64,000 nucleotides of DNA from assembly GCA_019916065.1 (NCBI GenBank), contig CM034233.1, positions 24,687,936 to 24,751,935 of the forward strand, read 5' to 3'. This stretch comes from Vitellaria paradoxa. Lineage: Eukaryota; Streptophyta; Magnoliopsida; Ericales; Sapotaceae. A model generated the notes under the pieces. It did not search any database and was not told where the DNA came from. It saw nothing but the letters and a program-made list of their open reading frames with translations. Both the position numbers and the translations under genes were made by a program. Positions within the stretch are counted from its first letter, which is position 1, and each line of letters opens with the position of its first letter. Below are positions 9,401-21,240 of the stretch, piece after piece.

Positions 9401-12400
9401 GGCTATGGTTACCTAACAACCCTTTTTAAATTCCGAATCCCAATCTTGCATGGCTAAACAACCCGGTATGTATTTATTTCATACAAAATGTTTGTGTGGC
9501 CTTGTGCAAAATTACAAATGCATTTTTTTTTTGGGCATATATACCTATGTGTTATACGTCTGATCAATATATGTAATGACATGAATTGATCTCTTATATA
9601 TAAGACCACAAACCATATGCCACATTATACAGATGATGTGCTCGTGTAGGATACATAATACTTGGACGTAGATACTTGGACATGTGTATGATATACATGT
9701 CCTAATATAATTGGATATCCGTACAAATGTATCTTGACAATTTAATTTTAGCACATAATTTATGCATCAAACTTGTATTTTCTGCGTGAAATACTCTGAC
9801 AGAACATTGTTGTTACCATATTATCTTATAGAAAAATAATTGTATTAAATATATAAATTTTTTCCTCTGTCCCCTTATCCTTGAATAAGAAGAGAATTAA
9901 TAGATCCAATTGTTAGACCCGTACCCATTCCTGTACCCAATACCCCTACGCAAGTCTATGTAAGATAGACTATATGAAATTTTTGTCAAATGTGAGAGTT
10001 ATTGTTTCATGCAGGTATTTTAAATTTAGAGAGAGAAGTGGAGAGTTGAGATGTAGAGATAATTAGTTTCTTTGAGCAGTGATTGGGTACAGATACTAGT
10101 AATATCACATAGGCCTTGCAGTATTTCTCCACTAAGGCTTTGTCTTTGATAGTGTGATTTATCTTTCTGAAATTCTCTCCCCACCCTCACCCTCACGCTT
10201 TTTAGATTCTTGGTGGTTGTGGTGGGGATTCTGCCACTGGCAATTCCGTTGTATTAGTGCTGCCTGACTTGTGGTGTATAATTTCTTTATACATTTCTTT
10301 TTTGCATCCTTGATTTGCATTGTCAAATATCAAATAGCTGTCACAGGATTTACTTTGTTATTATCACTAAAAAACTAGATTTTTCTATGTTATTTTATTT
10401 GTTTAATTGATAAGCAGCCCCATTTCATTAAAAAGGAATTTTCTATGTTGGCTTCCATGGCATGTTTGCTAAATTTTGAACATCAATATGGGTGTTGTGC
10501 CATTGCTTCAGGGCAAGTTAGAGTCTTTAGTTTTAAGTACTATGCAATTATCAGAAAGGGGATTTGTGTGGAGTACTGCCAGCTTCATCTTAGTGAGTTG
10601 CATGATATCAGGTGTCGAAAATGCAGGGAGAGCATTTTAGAATCAACACATGTAATGTAAGAATATTTAAGCCATTTAAATAAAATTTGATATATGGAAG
10701 TTTGCATGCATACGAGTTTCTCTATTTGCATCACAAAGGATTGGGTCCTAAGCTGTATAATGTATCACCTAATCACACCTTCTCATATTCTTACTCTACT
10801 CTCTCTCTCTCTCTATTTTTTTTTTTTTACTCTATTGATGCCTTTTTCAATTGTTGAATCCAAATTTCAATCATGATTTTGTTGGTTGGAATATTGCAGG
10901 TACCTAAAGCATTTAGGCTACGACGTGAACTATGTACGAAATTTCACTGATGTTGATGACAAGGTGAGAAGTCAAACATGTTGTACTAAGCCATATTCAA
11001 TGCTTTCATGAACTTTCACTGGTACAGAGTATGGTTTCATAGAAACTTTTTTGACACATGGGGGATGCCCATGTCTATCTACATGAAGAAAAAAATTGGA
11101 ATCCAATAAATATAATCCTATTGCAAAATAACATTTTATAAATCTACATTTGTTGTTCCTTTTTTTTTTTTTGGAAACTTGCAAATATGAAATAGTGGCC
11201 TTGGAATAGTAGTAAGGTTGTTTTATTGCGATTTGGGCTACGAGTTCGAACTCCAAAAACAGACTCTTTGCAAATAGGGGTAGGTTTGCATGTGTTTAAC
11301 CTTTCCAAAATCCTGTAAGGCAAGAGTCTTGTGCACCGGATCGTCCAGTAGCGACAAAAATTTCAATCACAAAGCACGGGTTATATAGATAGTTATGAGG
11401 TTTCTCTCTCTAGATTGAGAGCTCTCTCTAGTGGTTCCCATGGCTCCCATCCATGGTTTTTGGGGGGTGGGGGCAGGTTTAACTGCTAATTCTTTGGCCT
11501 TAGAGATCCCCTCTTGAGCCTTCATCCCTTCATTCATTGATTTTCTTTTGGGACGGTTTGTTTCCTTTGGTTTGGTTGATATAGGCTCTAGGTGTACTTT
11601 GTCTATTTCATCTCTTGATGCTGAGAGGTATTGGGTGCTGTTGGTCTGCAATAACTTTATTTTTTTCCTCGTGTCTAGACATCATGCTTAGTTGCTAGTT
11701 ATCCTAGAATCCAGGTGAATAGGGTGTCTAACACATTCCCTATTCGTACCTGATCCCCTGGACTTGGATTAGTCTACTGAGGAGCTTGGGTCTTTCCTGG
11801 TGGTACAAGAGATTGGTGAGATGAAGCTTCAGTGGGATGTGAGTTGTGTTAGATTTTGGGTCAATGTACCTTTTTTCTTAGCCTTGGATTGGCATGTCTC
11901 ATTCTGTAAAAGACTATATTTGGTTGAGTTTTGTGGCTGAGTTAGCTTCAGTGGGGCTAGAGCTAGCAGAGGTGGTGTTTTTTTTTAGAGATGGTTGGGC
12001 TCTATCTTATGATCTTCCCCATTGTTCCCTGCTTTGTTTTCGGAAATTGAAGGAGGCAGCTTTGGGTTGCTCTCTCTTGATGCTGAGTATTCCTATAGAC
12101 TATAGTCCCATGGAGTGTAGCATCTTAATCTTTTGGGTTGGGTTTCATCGCTCAGTTTGCTGCAGTCCTTAAGGAAATCAACTTCTATATTAGTGGTGCA
12201 AGAATGTGGCAAACAAATTTCTGGATTTCTGGGGCTGCTATGTCAAGTTGCTGAACTCTGGAGCCAAACGGAGGTTATATTTCCTTGATTCTCCTACTGT
12301 TTTTGCTGGTTTGCTCGTGCTGACTGAAGTTGAAGACGATGGATGGTTGATGGAGGCTCTGTTTGCTATGTGCTGGTAGACATGGACCCTTCTTTAAGGA

Positions 12401-15400
12401 ACTATTTCTTTGATAAGGTGACTCTGTTTTGCCTTGTGCTGGTGGACCGGAGCTTCCATGGTGCTGCTTTGTTATGGTGGCTGAAGCTTGATGAGGTTGG
12501 GCTCATGCGCAAAGCAGTGCATTGGTTCCTTGTTGTGTGAGACTTGCAGCTGGAATTGCTGGGAATTGCAGAATCTGTCCTGCTGTTTTGTGCGTGGAGC
12601 TGGTGTTGTCGGCTTTCTTTCAAACCCCCTCTGGTTTCAAATTTGAATGCCACATATCCCGGCCAATGCTACCTTGGCTGCTTAGACGAGCTGTTCCGTT
12701 GTGGACTTGTGGGGGTTGCGATTATTAGACTGAGTTAGTGTTTTAAATGCTAGCAATTGCCCTTTCATTTATACAGCAGAGTTGGGATTATGTTAGCCAA
12801 CTGTAGGCTAAGGCAGAATGGCTTGTGGGATGATTAGTGTGCTGCATCTTGATGGGCGGTGCAGGAATTTTGGGCTGCTAGAACAATTATTTTGTTAGTG
12901 CTTTTCAGGAGCAGTGTCCTTCATTTAGTTTTGGGAGTTGTTCATTTGGGGTGTTCTAGGGAGAGTGTGACCCTTGAGCATATTGTAAAATCTTTTTTTT
13001 GATAGTAATAAAATTTCCCTTATCTTTCAAAAAAAAGTATATGATCTTTGAGGATAGGAGAGAATAATCTCAAAAAATGTTCCTGGACTCTTGTTTCCCT
13101 TCTTGCATTTCCATTTTTTATGTAAAAAGACATCTATTTCTTTGATAATATTTTGCCTAGTAAAGGGGGTGAAAACAGGGTTGATTGCTAATTGTCGTTG
13201 GTTATCACCCTTAATACAAATGAAACAACGAGTCTACTTAACAAGCTGAAGTCCCATCTTTTCCATTTTCCATCGACTCTTACACATGCTGCCGCTTTCT
13301 TTTTTAGACAGGGAAACACGAACAAAAAAGATATAGAGATATTGTTTTGCCTAGTGAAGTGGGTCGGTGAAAGCAGGTTGATTGCTGATTGTGGTCGGCT
13401 ATCACCTCTAATACTAATGAAACCACGAGTCTAGTTTGCAAGCTGAAGGGAACTTTTCCTATTTTCCATCAACTCTCTCTCACACACATTCTACCGCTTT
13501 CTTTAGTAGAATAGGAAACAAGAAAAAACTAGAGTAGTGACAGTTTGCACTATTTTAAGCACTAAACAGGAGGATATATGGTTTGTTTCAAACGCTTTCA
13601 TGTATGCTACAAAGATTGTCCTTATTTTCTTCTGAGCAAGTTGATTTATGTCATGAGTTCACCTTTAAATGGATGTTATTAGCTTCATCAAGTCATATCA
13701 CTGTTGATATGTTTTGGAATTTCTCACTTTTGAGATCTATGTCTTTGGGACATCTGTCCCATGTTTCTCTTCTTTATCAACTGTGCAGTGACTTTGCACT
13801 CTTCATATCTTGGGGTTGCTAATACACATGTTATTGCCGTACCTATTCTCATTGTACCCATACATTATTGACTTTCTTTGAAAATTTTCTTGGTAAATAT
13901 AACTGTTTTTACACTGCTGCTTTCTTCCTTTCTCTGGCCCAGCTTTTACGGTTCCAACTTGGAACTTAATCGACCAAAGTGATGGATGATTTAGCGATGT
14001 GTGTACAGATGTTCACAAAAGTTGGCTGTGGGGCAGTTTAAAATAATTCAGTTGATTAATGTCTGTGACTCTGCTCTTTGTCATGCTTTTCTGAATAGGT
14101 GGTATCTATTCTTCTTATTAAAGGAACACATTTGGATATGGCAGTGCATATTCTTAATAATATCTGTAGACTTTGTATCCATAGTGATCAATTTTAACCT
14201 GCATTTAAGACTCAACCAGTATTAATGAAGCTTGAAATTCAACTTATCAGGAAAGTACACTTGTCAATTCCATATCAGCGGCTAAACTTCTGCCGTAATT
14301 AGTGATGTTCAACTTTCACATGATTTCAATCAAAATTAATCAGCAAATTACCGAGTCTGATTAAGTTTTTGTAATATATGAAAATGCATCTTTTGTAGTT
14401 TTTAGGATAATCCATTTGGATGTACAGATCTACAATTTTGGGTGCTTTAATTATTATTCTTATGATTATGATTCGGTTGTGGTGGTTGTTAATGACTGGA
14501 CTTCACAGATAATTCGTAGAGCCAATGAACTTGGGGAGGATCCATTAGCTTTGAGTAGCCGGTATTGCCAAGAGTTTCTTGATGACATGGTTGATCTTCA
14601 GTGCCTTCCTCCTACTTGTCAGCCACGTGTTTCTGAACATATTGACCAAATCAGGGATATGATAGCTCTGGTGATTCTCTAACCATTTTAGTCTTTTTTT
14701 ATTATTCAGAGTTGTGGGATAAAAAACCTCTCTCCCTCTCTTTCTCTCTTTAATGTGCACTTGCTTGCGTCTGTCTTTGATGCCTACTTGCTTGAGTCAA
14801 AGATACCTACATTTTTATATATGTGGATGAGACTACTGCTATAAAATCCTTAAACAAATTGCACTTGCGTTGTCATTTTTTGGTTTTTATGGTGACCTAT
14901 TACAATAATGATGGATTCATTTATAGTTACCACAAAAAAGGGGGGGGGGGTGGAAATGATGTATTCCTTTAGTTGGGATATGCATTATTGAAATGCTTTG
15001 CAACATAAGCTGTTCATTATTTTTGTTTGTGTTTTCCCTGTTTATTAGCCAAACAAGAGCTACTATGTATTGTATTCATTTTTTATGAATAATCAGCACC
15101 AGAAAATAAAGGAGTTTCTTCCCCTTTCCTTTTTTTGGGGGGGGGGGGGTGATGTGGGGTGTGTGTGTGGAGGGAATATGCTGCACTGATGGCATGGGAT
15201 TTACCATCTCGAGAAATGTAAAGGCAATGACTCAAAGAACCGCTGGGCTTCCTGGGGAAGATGAACTTACTGGCTCCTTATTGAATGCAATTTTATTTTA
15301 TTTTATTTTTTTGAGAAATCAAGTCTTGAGCATCGTGGATTCTGCAATTTTCTCAAGGGATTGTTTTCAAGGATTTAAGATTTAGGGGAAGCAGATGAAA

Positions 15401-18400
15401 CTAGCATGTGCAATACAAATCAATATCTTGTTGTGCAGGGCTTGTTGCTTCTGTTCTGTGGGACCTTGCAATACTTTCTTTGTCTTCTTCTTCTTTTGGT
15501 TTTGCTGAATAGTGTTCTGGATTCTCTTGCAGATTATCAGTAATGGCTGTGCCTATGAAGTGGAAGGGGATGTGTACTTTTCTGTTGATAAATTCCCAAA
15601 TTATGGTCAGTTATCTGGACGGAAGCTAGGGGACAATAGAGCTGGTGAACGGGTTGCTGTTGACTCAAGAAAGCGAAATCCTGCGGACTTCGCATTGTGG
15701 AAGGTAAAGATCCTTCACAACTTGTTCCATCTTGATTATTATTTCTGACCCTTATGACCCCTTTTATTTTTTTGTCTTGTGCTAGGCTGCAAAGCCTGGC
15801 GAGCCAAGTTGGGATAGCCCTTGGGGTCCTGGAAGGCCAGGGTGGCACATAGAGTGCAGTGCAATGAGTGCTGCTCATCTGACCTATTCATTTGATATTC
15901 ATGGTGGTGGAATGGATTTGATATTCCCACATCATGAGAATGAGCTTGCACAAAGTTGTGCTGCCTGCCCAGAGTGCCATGTGAGTTACTGGGTGCATAA
16001 TGGGTTTGTCACTGCAAATGATGAGAAAATGTCGAAATCCCTTGGGAATTTTTTCACCATTCGCGAGGTAAAAGGAAATATATTGTTTATATTTTATATC
16101 TTTCCAGATTTATGTGGTGGTAATTTATCAAGGTTATCTATTGTAAATTCTGGTTGCAATCTATCATGTGTATCTCTAGTGCAAATTCTGACGGTACTTA
16201 TTTATTTATTTTTTGTGGTTCTTATCTCCTGTAGGTTACCAAACTTTATCATCCCCTGGCATTGAGGCATTTCTTGATGAGCACACACTACAGGTCTCCA
16301 GTCAACTACTCAATTTCACAGATAGAAATTGCATCAGAATCTGTTTTCTACTTATATCAGGTAGAAACTAGAAAGCTTATATTTTTCTTGTTTTGTTCCA
16401 TTTAAATGGCTTAAAGGCTTTATTGCTCAAGACATTGAAATGAGTTAGTAATGAAGTATAAAAATTCTAGATTCCTATCGAGACATGTCAAAACGTAGCA
16501 AGATGAATAGGAACACCTTGAAGCATTAAGTTGCACCAATGGGAATCTAGAATATCATGTTGTTTTTATGGTGTACATTTATTTCAATAGTAGTAATGAT
16601 TTTAATTAGGGTGAGCCTATTGCACTCCATTGATTCCCTCTTGCACTCAACTTTGCTTTTTTATTAATTAAAATTTAACTGTTGCCCTCTGCCTTGTCAT
16701 CATATGTTTTGCATAATTATAATGCCATAAATACCCTTATAAAAAATCTTATCCAAAGCATATTTATGATGCCATAAATACATTTATTTTATAATAGAAA
16801 ATAATTTTTTTAAACAAAATATAGAGAAGACGACTCACCAAAATATTGTTATCTTTGTAGATATTTTTCATAAGTAGATTGCAATTGCTACTTTATTATT
16901 ATTATTATTATTATTAAGTAAATACATTTGCATTAAAGAAGAATGCTGGTAAGCGAGCATAGCCTTGTACAACCGTGGTTTAAAAAAAAACCTTCGATTT
17001 TATATATTCATGGGCACATACAAACCATCCAAATAGTTAAAAAGGAAGAAGAGTAATTAGATGGTGCTAAACAAAAATTAATAGATTTTGACACCTCACA
17101 TTTCATATAGTGTGGAGGATTGTTTCCTTTTCTTTTGCTTGAATTATTTGGAGGGAGAGGAATGGAAAATTGTTTAATGACTTAGAGAATCCTTTGTATA
17201 AAATTAAGAGACACTTTTTTTCTCAATTTTGTATAGTTGCTTTTATGGGGGTAAAGAGCCAGGCTTGGACGAGTTTTTTGACTTTGGGTGAATTTTGATT
17301 TTTTTTTTTGATAGTTAAGGATATTATTATTAAAACATAAAAGCATCACAGGGATTCTCCAAGGTTGACAACCAGGTAATCCCCCCAACGTACCCATTTC
17401 ACCAACCCATGTGTCTGTTTCAGGGTGGTACTTGTGCTTTTTAGTCTGAATGCAATCTAAAAGTTTTTATTGGTCTTCATGATGATTGCAATAAAGCCTT
17501 TGAATTGCCACTTTTATTTTAAATTAACTTGTTTCAATGCATTCATGTATGACACACAGTAATTAATAAGAGATTATATAAAATAATGTGATTTACGGAT
17601 TGATCGAGCCTTTCTTCTTTTTAATATTTGCCAAATATTTTTTGATGATTCGAATCTTTTAGCATTATAACTTGGTTTATTAGGACTAATGTTTATTCCT
17701 GGATAAAGATCTAATGCATAAAATTTCTCAATTATGACATGAGGTACTGGCATTTTCCTTTTTGGGAAAATGTCTGATACTGCTTGAGCTTTCGATTTAC
17801 AACTTTGTTTACCGCTATGTTGAATCTAGCAGATTTAAAGGTTACCAAGCAGACTCAGTGGGGCACTGGGGTCTAATGTTAACGGAATTTGTGTGGGAAT
17901 TGAATGTTTTCATTGCTTGGAGGAAATTTTGGGAATGCAGGAAAGTGTGGAGAATCATTCCTCATTAATTAGTTTGGTTGATTTAGGTATTTAGTTTCCT
18001 TTTTATACGTTGAAATATTTATGTTTTAGCTACATTGTATAGATACTTATTTGGGAAAGGTGGAGGGTTGGGGGTGGGGGGGAACCAGACTTGCATAGTT
18101 TTTTATATTTTGTGGAGCACATGGTTATTTAGCCTAGGGCTGATTGAGACCTTATTTTGTACTTGGTTGGCATCTCTTGATGATTTTCTTAATGTATTTA
18201 CTTATCAAAAATGTAGGGTGTTATATTTATGTATTTATGTATATCTGTTACATTTGTTTCAAGATGCCTTGCATGTCATTCATTTCATCTCTCCTTACCA
18301 TACATAGTTTGGTTTATTTTAATTGATAGACCTTGCAAGATTGCGAGGATGCTCTATCTCCATTTCGAGAAGGAAGCCAAGAGGGAACTGAACCAAATAG

Positions 18401-19105
18401 CAGAACAGCTCAGATTACGCCAGCTGCCAAAGACTGCATCAGTAAACTTCGTAGTGATTTTGAGACAAAATTGTCAGATGATTTGCATACGCCTTATATA
18501 TTGAATGCTTCTCTTCAAGAAGCCTTGAGATTCATGAACGGTTCTACGAACCTGCTCAAGGTATGTGCCTTTTTGGCATTAGTTCTGACATGCTTGTAAA
18601 TTGTCTCTCTCTCTCTGTCTTCTCCACTTACTCTCTGCCTGTGTTACATACACGCAGGAGCTCATATCCCTGTGTGCGTGCTTGGATATTCTTTAAAGAT
18701 TTCTTCTTTTTTTTTTTTTGGTTTTTAAATATATATTTATATATTTACCAGAAAAAGCAACAGAAAAAACAACAATTATCAGCAGTTCAATCCCTTATTG
18801 AACTAGAGAAGGAAGTAAAGGAAGTGTTAACTGTCCTAGGATTGCTGTCAGGGTCAACTTATTCTGAGGTAATGTAATAATCATTAGTGTATTTTGCGTA
18901 ATATTAATCGACAACCTTCTCGTCGATGTGATGAAATTCATAACAAATTTGGGTTGCTTTATTTGACAGGTTCTACAGCAGTTGAAAGATAAAGCATTAA
19001 AGAGAGCAGGTTTAACGGAAGAAGACATATTACATTCAATTGAAGAAAGAGCACTGGCAAGGAAGAACAAAGATTTCAAGAGGGGTGATGAGATTAGGAG
19101 TGAAT

Positions 19106-19136
<31 letters not shown>

Positions 19137-19239
19137 TGGCAAGGTAACAATTTGGAGACCGTGCATCCCACCGGTTCAAGAAGAGCAGCCTTGTGTCCCA
19201 CATAAACAAGAAAATCAGGCGCCACCTGTTTCAACTTAA
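6481..19239 (+). CDS. CysRS: Cysteine--tRNA ligase, cytosolic type (nine exons)
   Basis: Charges tRNA-Cys with cysteine using ATP (class I aminoacyl-tRNA synthetase). Exons: 6481-6653, 10900-10963, 14509-14670, 15533-15703, 15786-16067, 16235-16360, 18330-18560, 18752-18868, 18970-19239, all with GT-AG introns and a continuous frame, giving 531 aa. The HIGH motif is at residues 43-46 ([11 protein letters not shown]) and KMSKS at 271-275. The zinc ligands expected from the E. coli enzyme are C34, C214 (WHIECSAM), H239 and E243 (FPHHENE). The C-terminal anticodon-binding/helical part follows from about residue 330, with a Lys/Gln-rich stretch (KKQQKKQQ) at the start of exon 8. ATG 6481 is the first ATG in frame; an in-frame TGA at 6418 rules out a longer form. 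There is no transit peptide, and the N-terminus ([12 protein letters not shown]) matches the plant cytosolic form rather than the organellar one. Intron 1 (4.2 kb) and intron 2 (3.5 kb) are unusually long and full of repeats. Confidence 0.96.
8205..8985. repeat. Foldback repeat with GATACG-rich arms in CysRS intron 1
   Basis: The left arm 'cctaagaagcatggatacggatacgata' (from about 8207) is matched in reverse complement by 'gatacttattttggtgtattcgtgcttcctag' (about 8578-8611) and again by '...gtatctatgcttctta' ending near 8985. The interior is AT-rich, with further GATACG/CGTATC text. It therefore looks like one inverted-repeat element of about 400 bp plus a second, related half-element. The type is a non-autonomous foldback repeat. 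No transposase is visible. Confidence 0.6.
11195..11348 (+). mobile_element. Au-like tRNA-derived SINE in CysRS intron 2
   Basis: It shows box A-like text (GGAATAGTAGTAAGGTTG), box B-like GAGTTCGAACTCC, then the conserved body 'aaacagactctttgcaaa', 'ggggtaggtttgcatgtg', 'cctttccaaaatcctg' and 'gagtcttgtgcaccgga'. This order matches a widespread plant SINE family in which a tRNA-like head is followed by 'aaacagcctctttgca...'. The copy has drifted and is presumably inactive. It lies in the sense orientation of the host gene. Confidence 0.7.
11349..13036 (+). other. GC-richer block in intron 2, possible retroelement remnant
   Basis: This 1.7-kb part of intron 2 is less AT-rich than the flanks, has no long frame, and ends in 'gatagtaataaaatttccct...caaaaaaaa', which resembles the A-rich tail of a plant LINE. 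I see no endonuclease or reverse transcriptase motif, so the assignment is weak; it may simply be old intron sequence. Confidence 0.3.
13147..13534. repeat. Tandem duplication, 194-bp period, in CysRS intron 2
   Basis: Two adjacent diverged copies (13147-13340 and 13341-13534) share 'ttttgcctagt', 'ggttgattgct', 'tatcacc', 'aatgaaac-acgagtcta', 'caagctgaag' and 'ttttccatc-actct' in the same order. There is no coding content. It looks like a simple intronic duplication. Confidence 0.8.
17119..17298 (+). pseudogene. LINE reverse-transcriptase C-terminal fragment in CysRS intron 6
   Basis: One frame reads IVSFSFA, stop (TGA 17140-17142), [20 protein letters not shown], then IKRHFFSQF and ends at a TGA (17296-17298). 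The 'WRERN-x-(K/R)-(L/I)-F' block followed by a Lys-rich helix is typical of the C-terminal region of plant L1-type LINE polyproteins, downstream of the reverse transcriptase. It is followed by a T-run and 'gatagttaaggatattatt'. The piece is 5'-truncated and inactive, in sense orientation inside the intron 16361-18329. Confidence 0.6.
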
Positions 19240-20405
19240 GGATGTGAAACTCTATTTTTGCCTCCATTTATAGTTTTATAGTTACCTAAATTAATTTGGG
19301 AAGAGTTTGGATTGACAAAGATCAAGATGTTGTTATAGAACAGCTGATGTTGTAACATTTGGATTTTTACACTTCTTACGTACAACCATTGTTGGGTTTT
19401 AACACAACGACAAGGGCTTTTCAGTTGTACTCTCTGGATTTATTTTTGCTGGCCCTGTGAACAAGTAAAAACAGTTGGAAAACGTGGAAATGTTACTTCA
19501 TTGATACATGACATTCCTGTTATCAAAGGACTAATATAGTTAGGGGTGAGTACTCGGTTAGGCTTTTCCAAATGAACCCGATTGTTTTTTGGTTCCATTA
19601 AAAAAAACCAAAGTGAACGGAAATAATTCGTTTGTTTTTCGTTTTTCGTTTTTTTTGTTTTCTCTGTACATATTGATATTGAATATAAATAAAATACCTA
19701 AAAATATTTCAATTTGTGTATTGTTTAAAATTAATGCCTAATTTCATGTATTTATTAAGCTTGTTTGTTAATAATTTAAATAACGAAAAAGTTGGAATCT
19801 AACATCACCTTAAAACTTGAAGTGTCTTGGATTTAGTGTGTGGTCTTATTTTTTATTCAACCGTAATAATTCTTGCTAAGGGGGAGAATGCCACCCGAAT
19901 ATGTGTACTTTTATATTTAGCTTTTATTTATTTTATTTTTACTATTTTACTTTTAATAAACTTATGTTGATCATTATTTAATTATTATATATAAATTTAG
20001 TTTCAACAAAAATTTTAGGAAAAAAAGTTGAAAAGCTTGAACAATTGATTTTATTTTTTGAGATGTGCTAGACGGTAGTTATTTTTATTTTAGAGATGGC
20101 TGTTACTTATCAATCTCGTAATCTTTGACATGTGAGAGTATTGTAGTCTCGTGCATGTTTTTTTTTGGAGGAAAATAGTTATTTCTACATATTTAACAAA
20201 TGTGATATGTTAATATTTAATTATTATATTTAATTCTTATGATCAGACGTACATGTAAATATATGATACTTGTTTTTTATAAGGATTTGACCCTAAGAGA
20301 GTCTCGTAATCTCTTACATGTAACAGTATTGTTATTATTATTTTTTTTTTTTTGTAAATAGACTTAAATATCTCAAATTTAACATTTGTTTAACCCATTT
20401 GATAT
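19240..20405 (+). other. 3' flank of CysRS gene and intergenic sequence
   Basis: The first 200-300 bases are probably the 3' untranslated region; no strong AATAAA signal was identified close to the stop. Beyond about 19550 the sequence is AT-rich intergenic with T-runs and no coding signal. Confidence 0.4.
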
Positions 20406-20408
20406 TTA

Positions 20409-20567
20409 GGGTGTGTTTGAAGTGATAGAAAGTAAAATAAAATTAGATAAAGTGGGATAAGTTGTGAGTTCGTAATTCGTTCAGTGAGATAAAAATGAAT
20501 AACTTTTAGTATTTTAAAGTATTTTTCATCGTTTTTTTAGAGTTTTTTTATCATTCCAAACGAAGCA
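20409..20567. mobile_element. Tourist-like MITE, copy A (159 bp)
   Basis: The left end GGGTGTGTTTGAAGTGATAG and the right end (reverse complement of ...TTATCATTCCAAACGAAGC) form imperfect terminal inverted repeats. TTA stands on both sides (20406-20408 and 20568-20570), the 3-bp target duplication of PIF/Harbinger elements. The core CGTAATTCGTTCAGTGAGA at 20471-20489 is shared with copies B, C and D. Confidence 0.75.
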
Positions 20568-20994
20568 TTAATTGATTACTACAGCGGCACTTTGATCAAT
20601 CACATGGTGGTCAATAGGCTCAATAAATGTATGACTTTCATTATTGAAATGTGGAAGTCAAAGACCGTCTACTAGCTTGAGTTGAGGGACCATTTGGAAT
20701 AGCCAGTGCCCGCAGCACTGTTTGCTGTCTTCATTGAATTTCTTATGTACATAAATAGTGTGAACATTAGAGCAGCATACAGGCACTACGAGGACCCAAT
20801 ATTATTGCACATGGAAGGTCAAGAGGTTATGATGAGTGTTGGGAACTCGCCTAGTTAAGAACTCCGTCTTCCGCTCATGATCCCCACCCCCAAATATATG
20901 GTTCTTAATGTACTTAAAACAAAAAAAAGACCATGTTGAAGGGAACATGCTAAGGACCTTTGTCTTCCACTTTTATACAATAATATCGAGCCAT
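20568..20994. other. Intergenic sequence, nothing recognised
   Basis: Moderately balanced composition without a convincing open frame or RNA gene. Confidence 0.4.
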
Positions 20995-21240
20995 CTCACT
21001 CACTGGCTTGCTTTGGTCCCATCTTAACTGTCCTTGGTACAATTTGATATATTGGCCGTACTAGGTCACCATTTAAATTTTAAAGTTAACACCATACGTT
21101 TGAGGTCAATATTGGGGCTCACTTATTGGCTTGCTTTGTTCCCATCTTAATTGTCCTTGGTACAATTTGATATATTGGCTGTACTAGATCACCATTTAAA
21201 TTTTAAAGTTAACACCATACGTTTGAGTTGAATATGAGGG
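20995..21240. repeat. Tandem duplication, 123-bp period
   Basis: Two adjacent copies starting at 20995 and 21118 share long identical runs such as 'gtccttggtacaatttgata' and 'caccatttaaattttaaagt'. They differ at only about ten positions, so the duplication is fairly recent. It is followed directly by a G-run. Confidence 0.9.
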
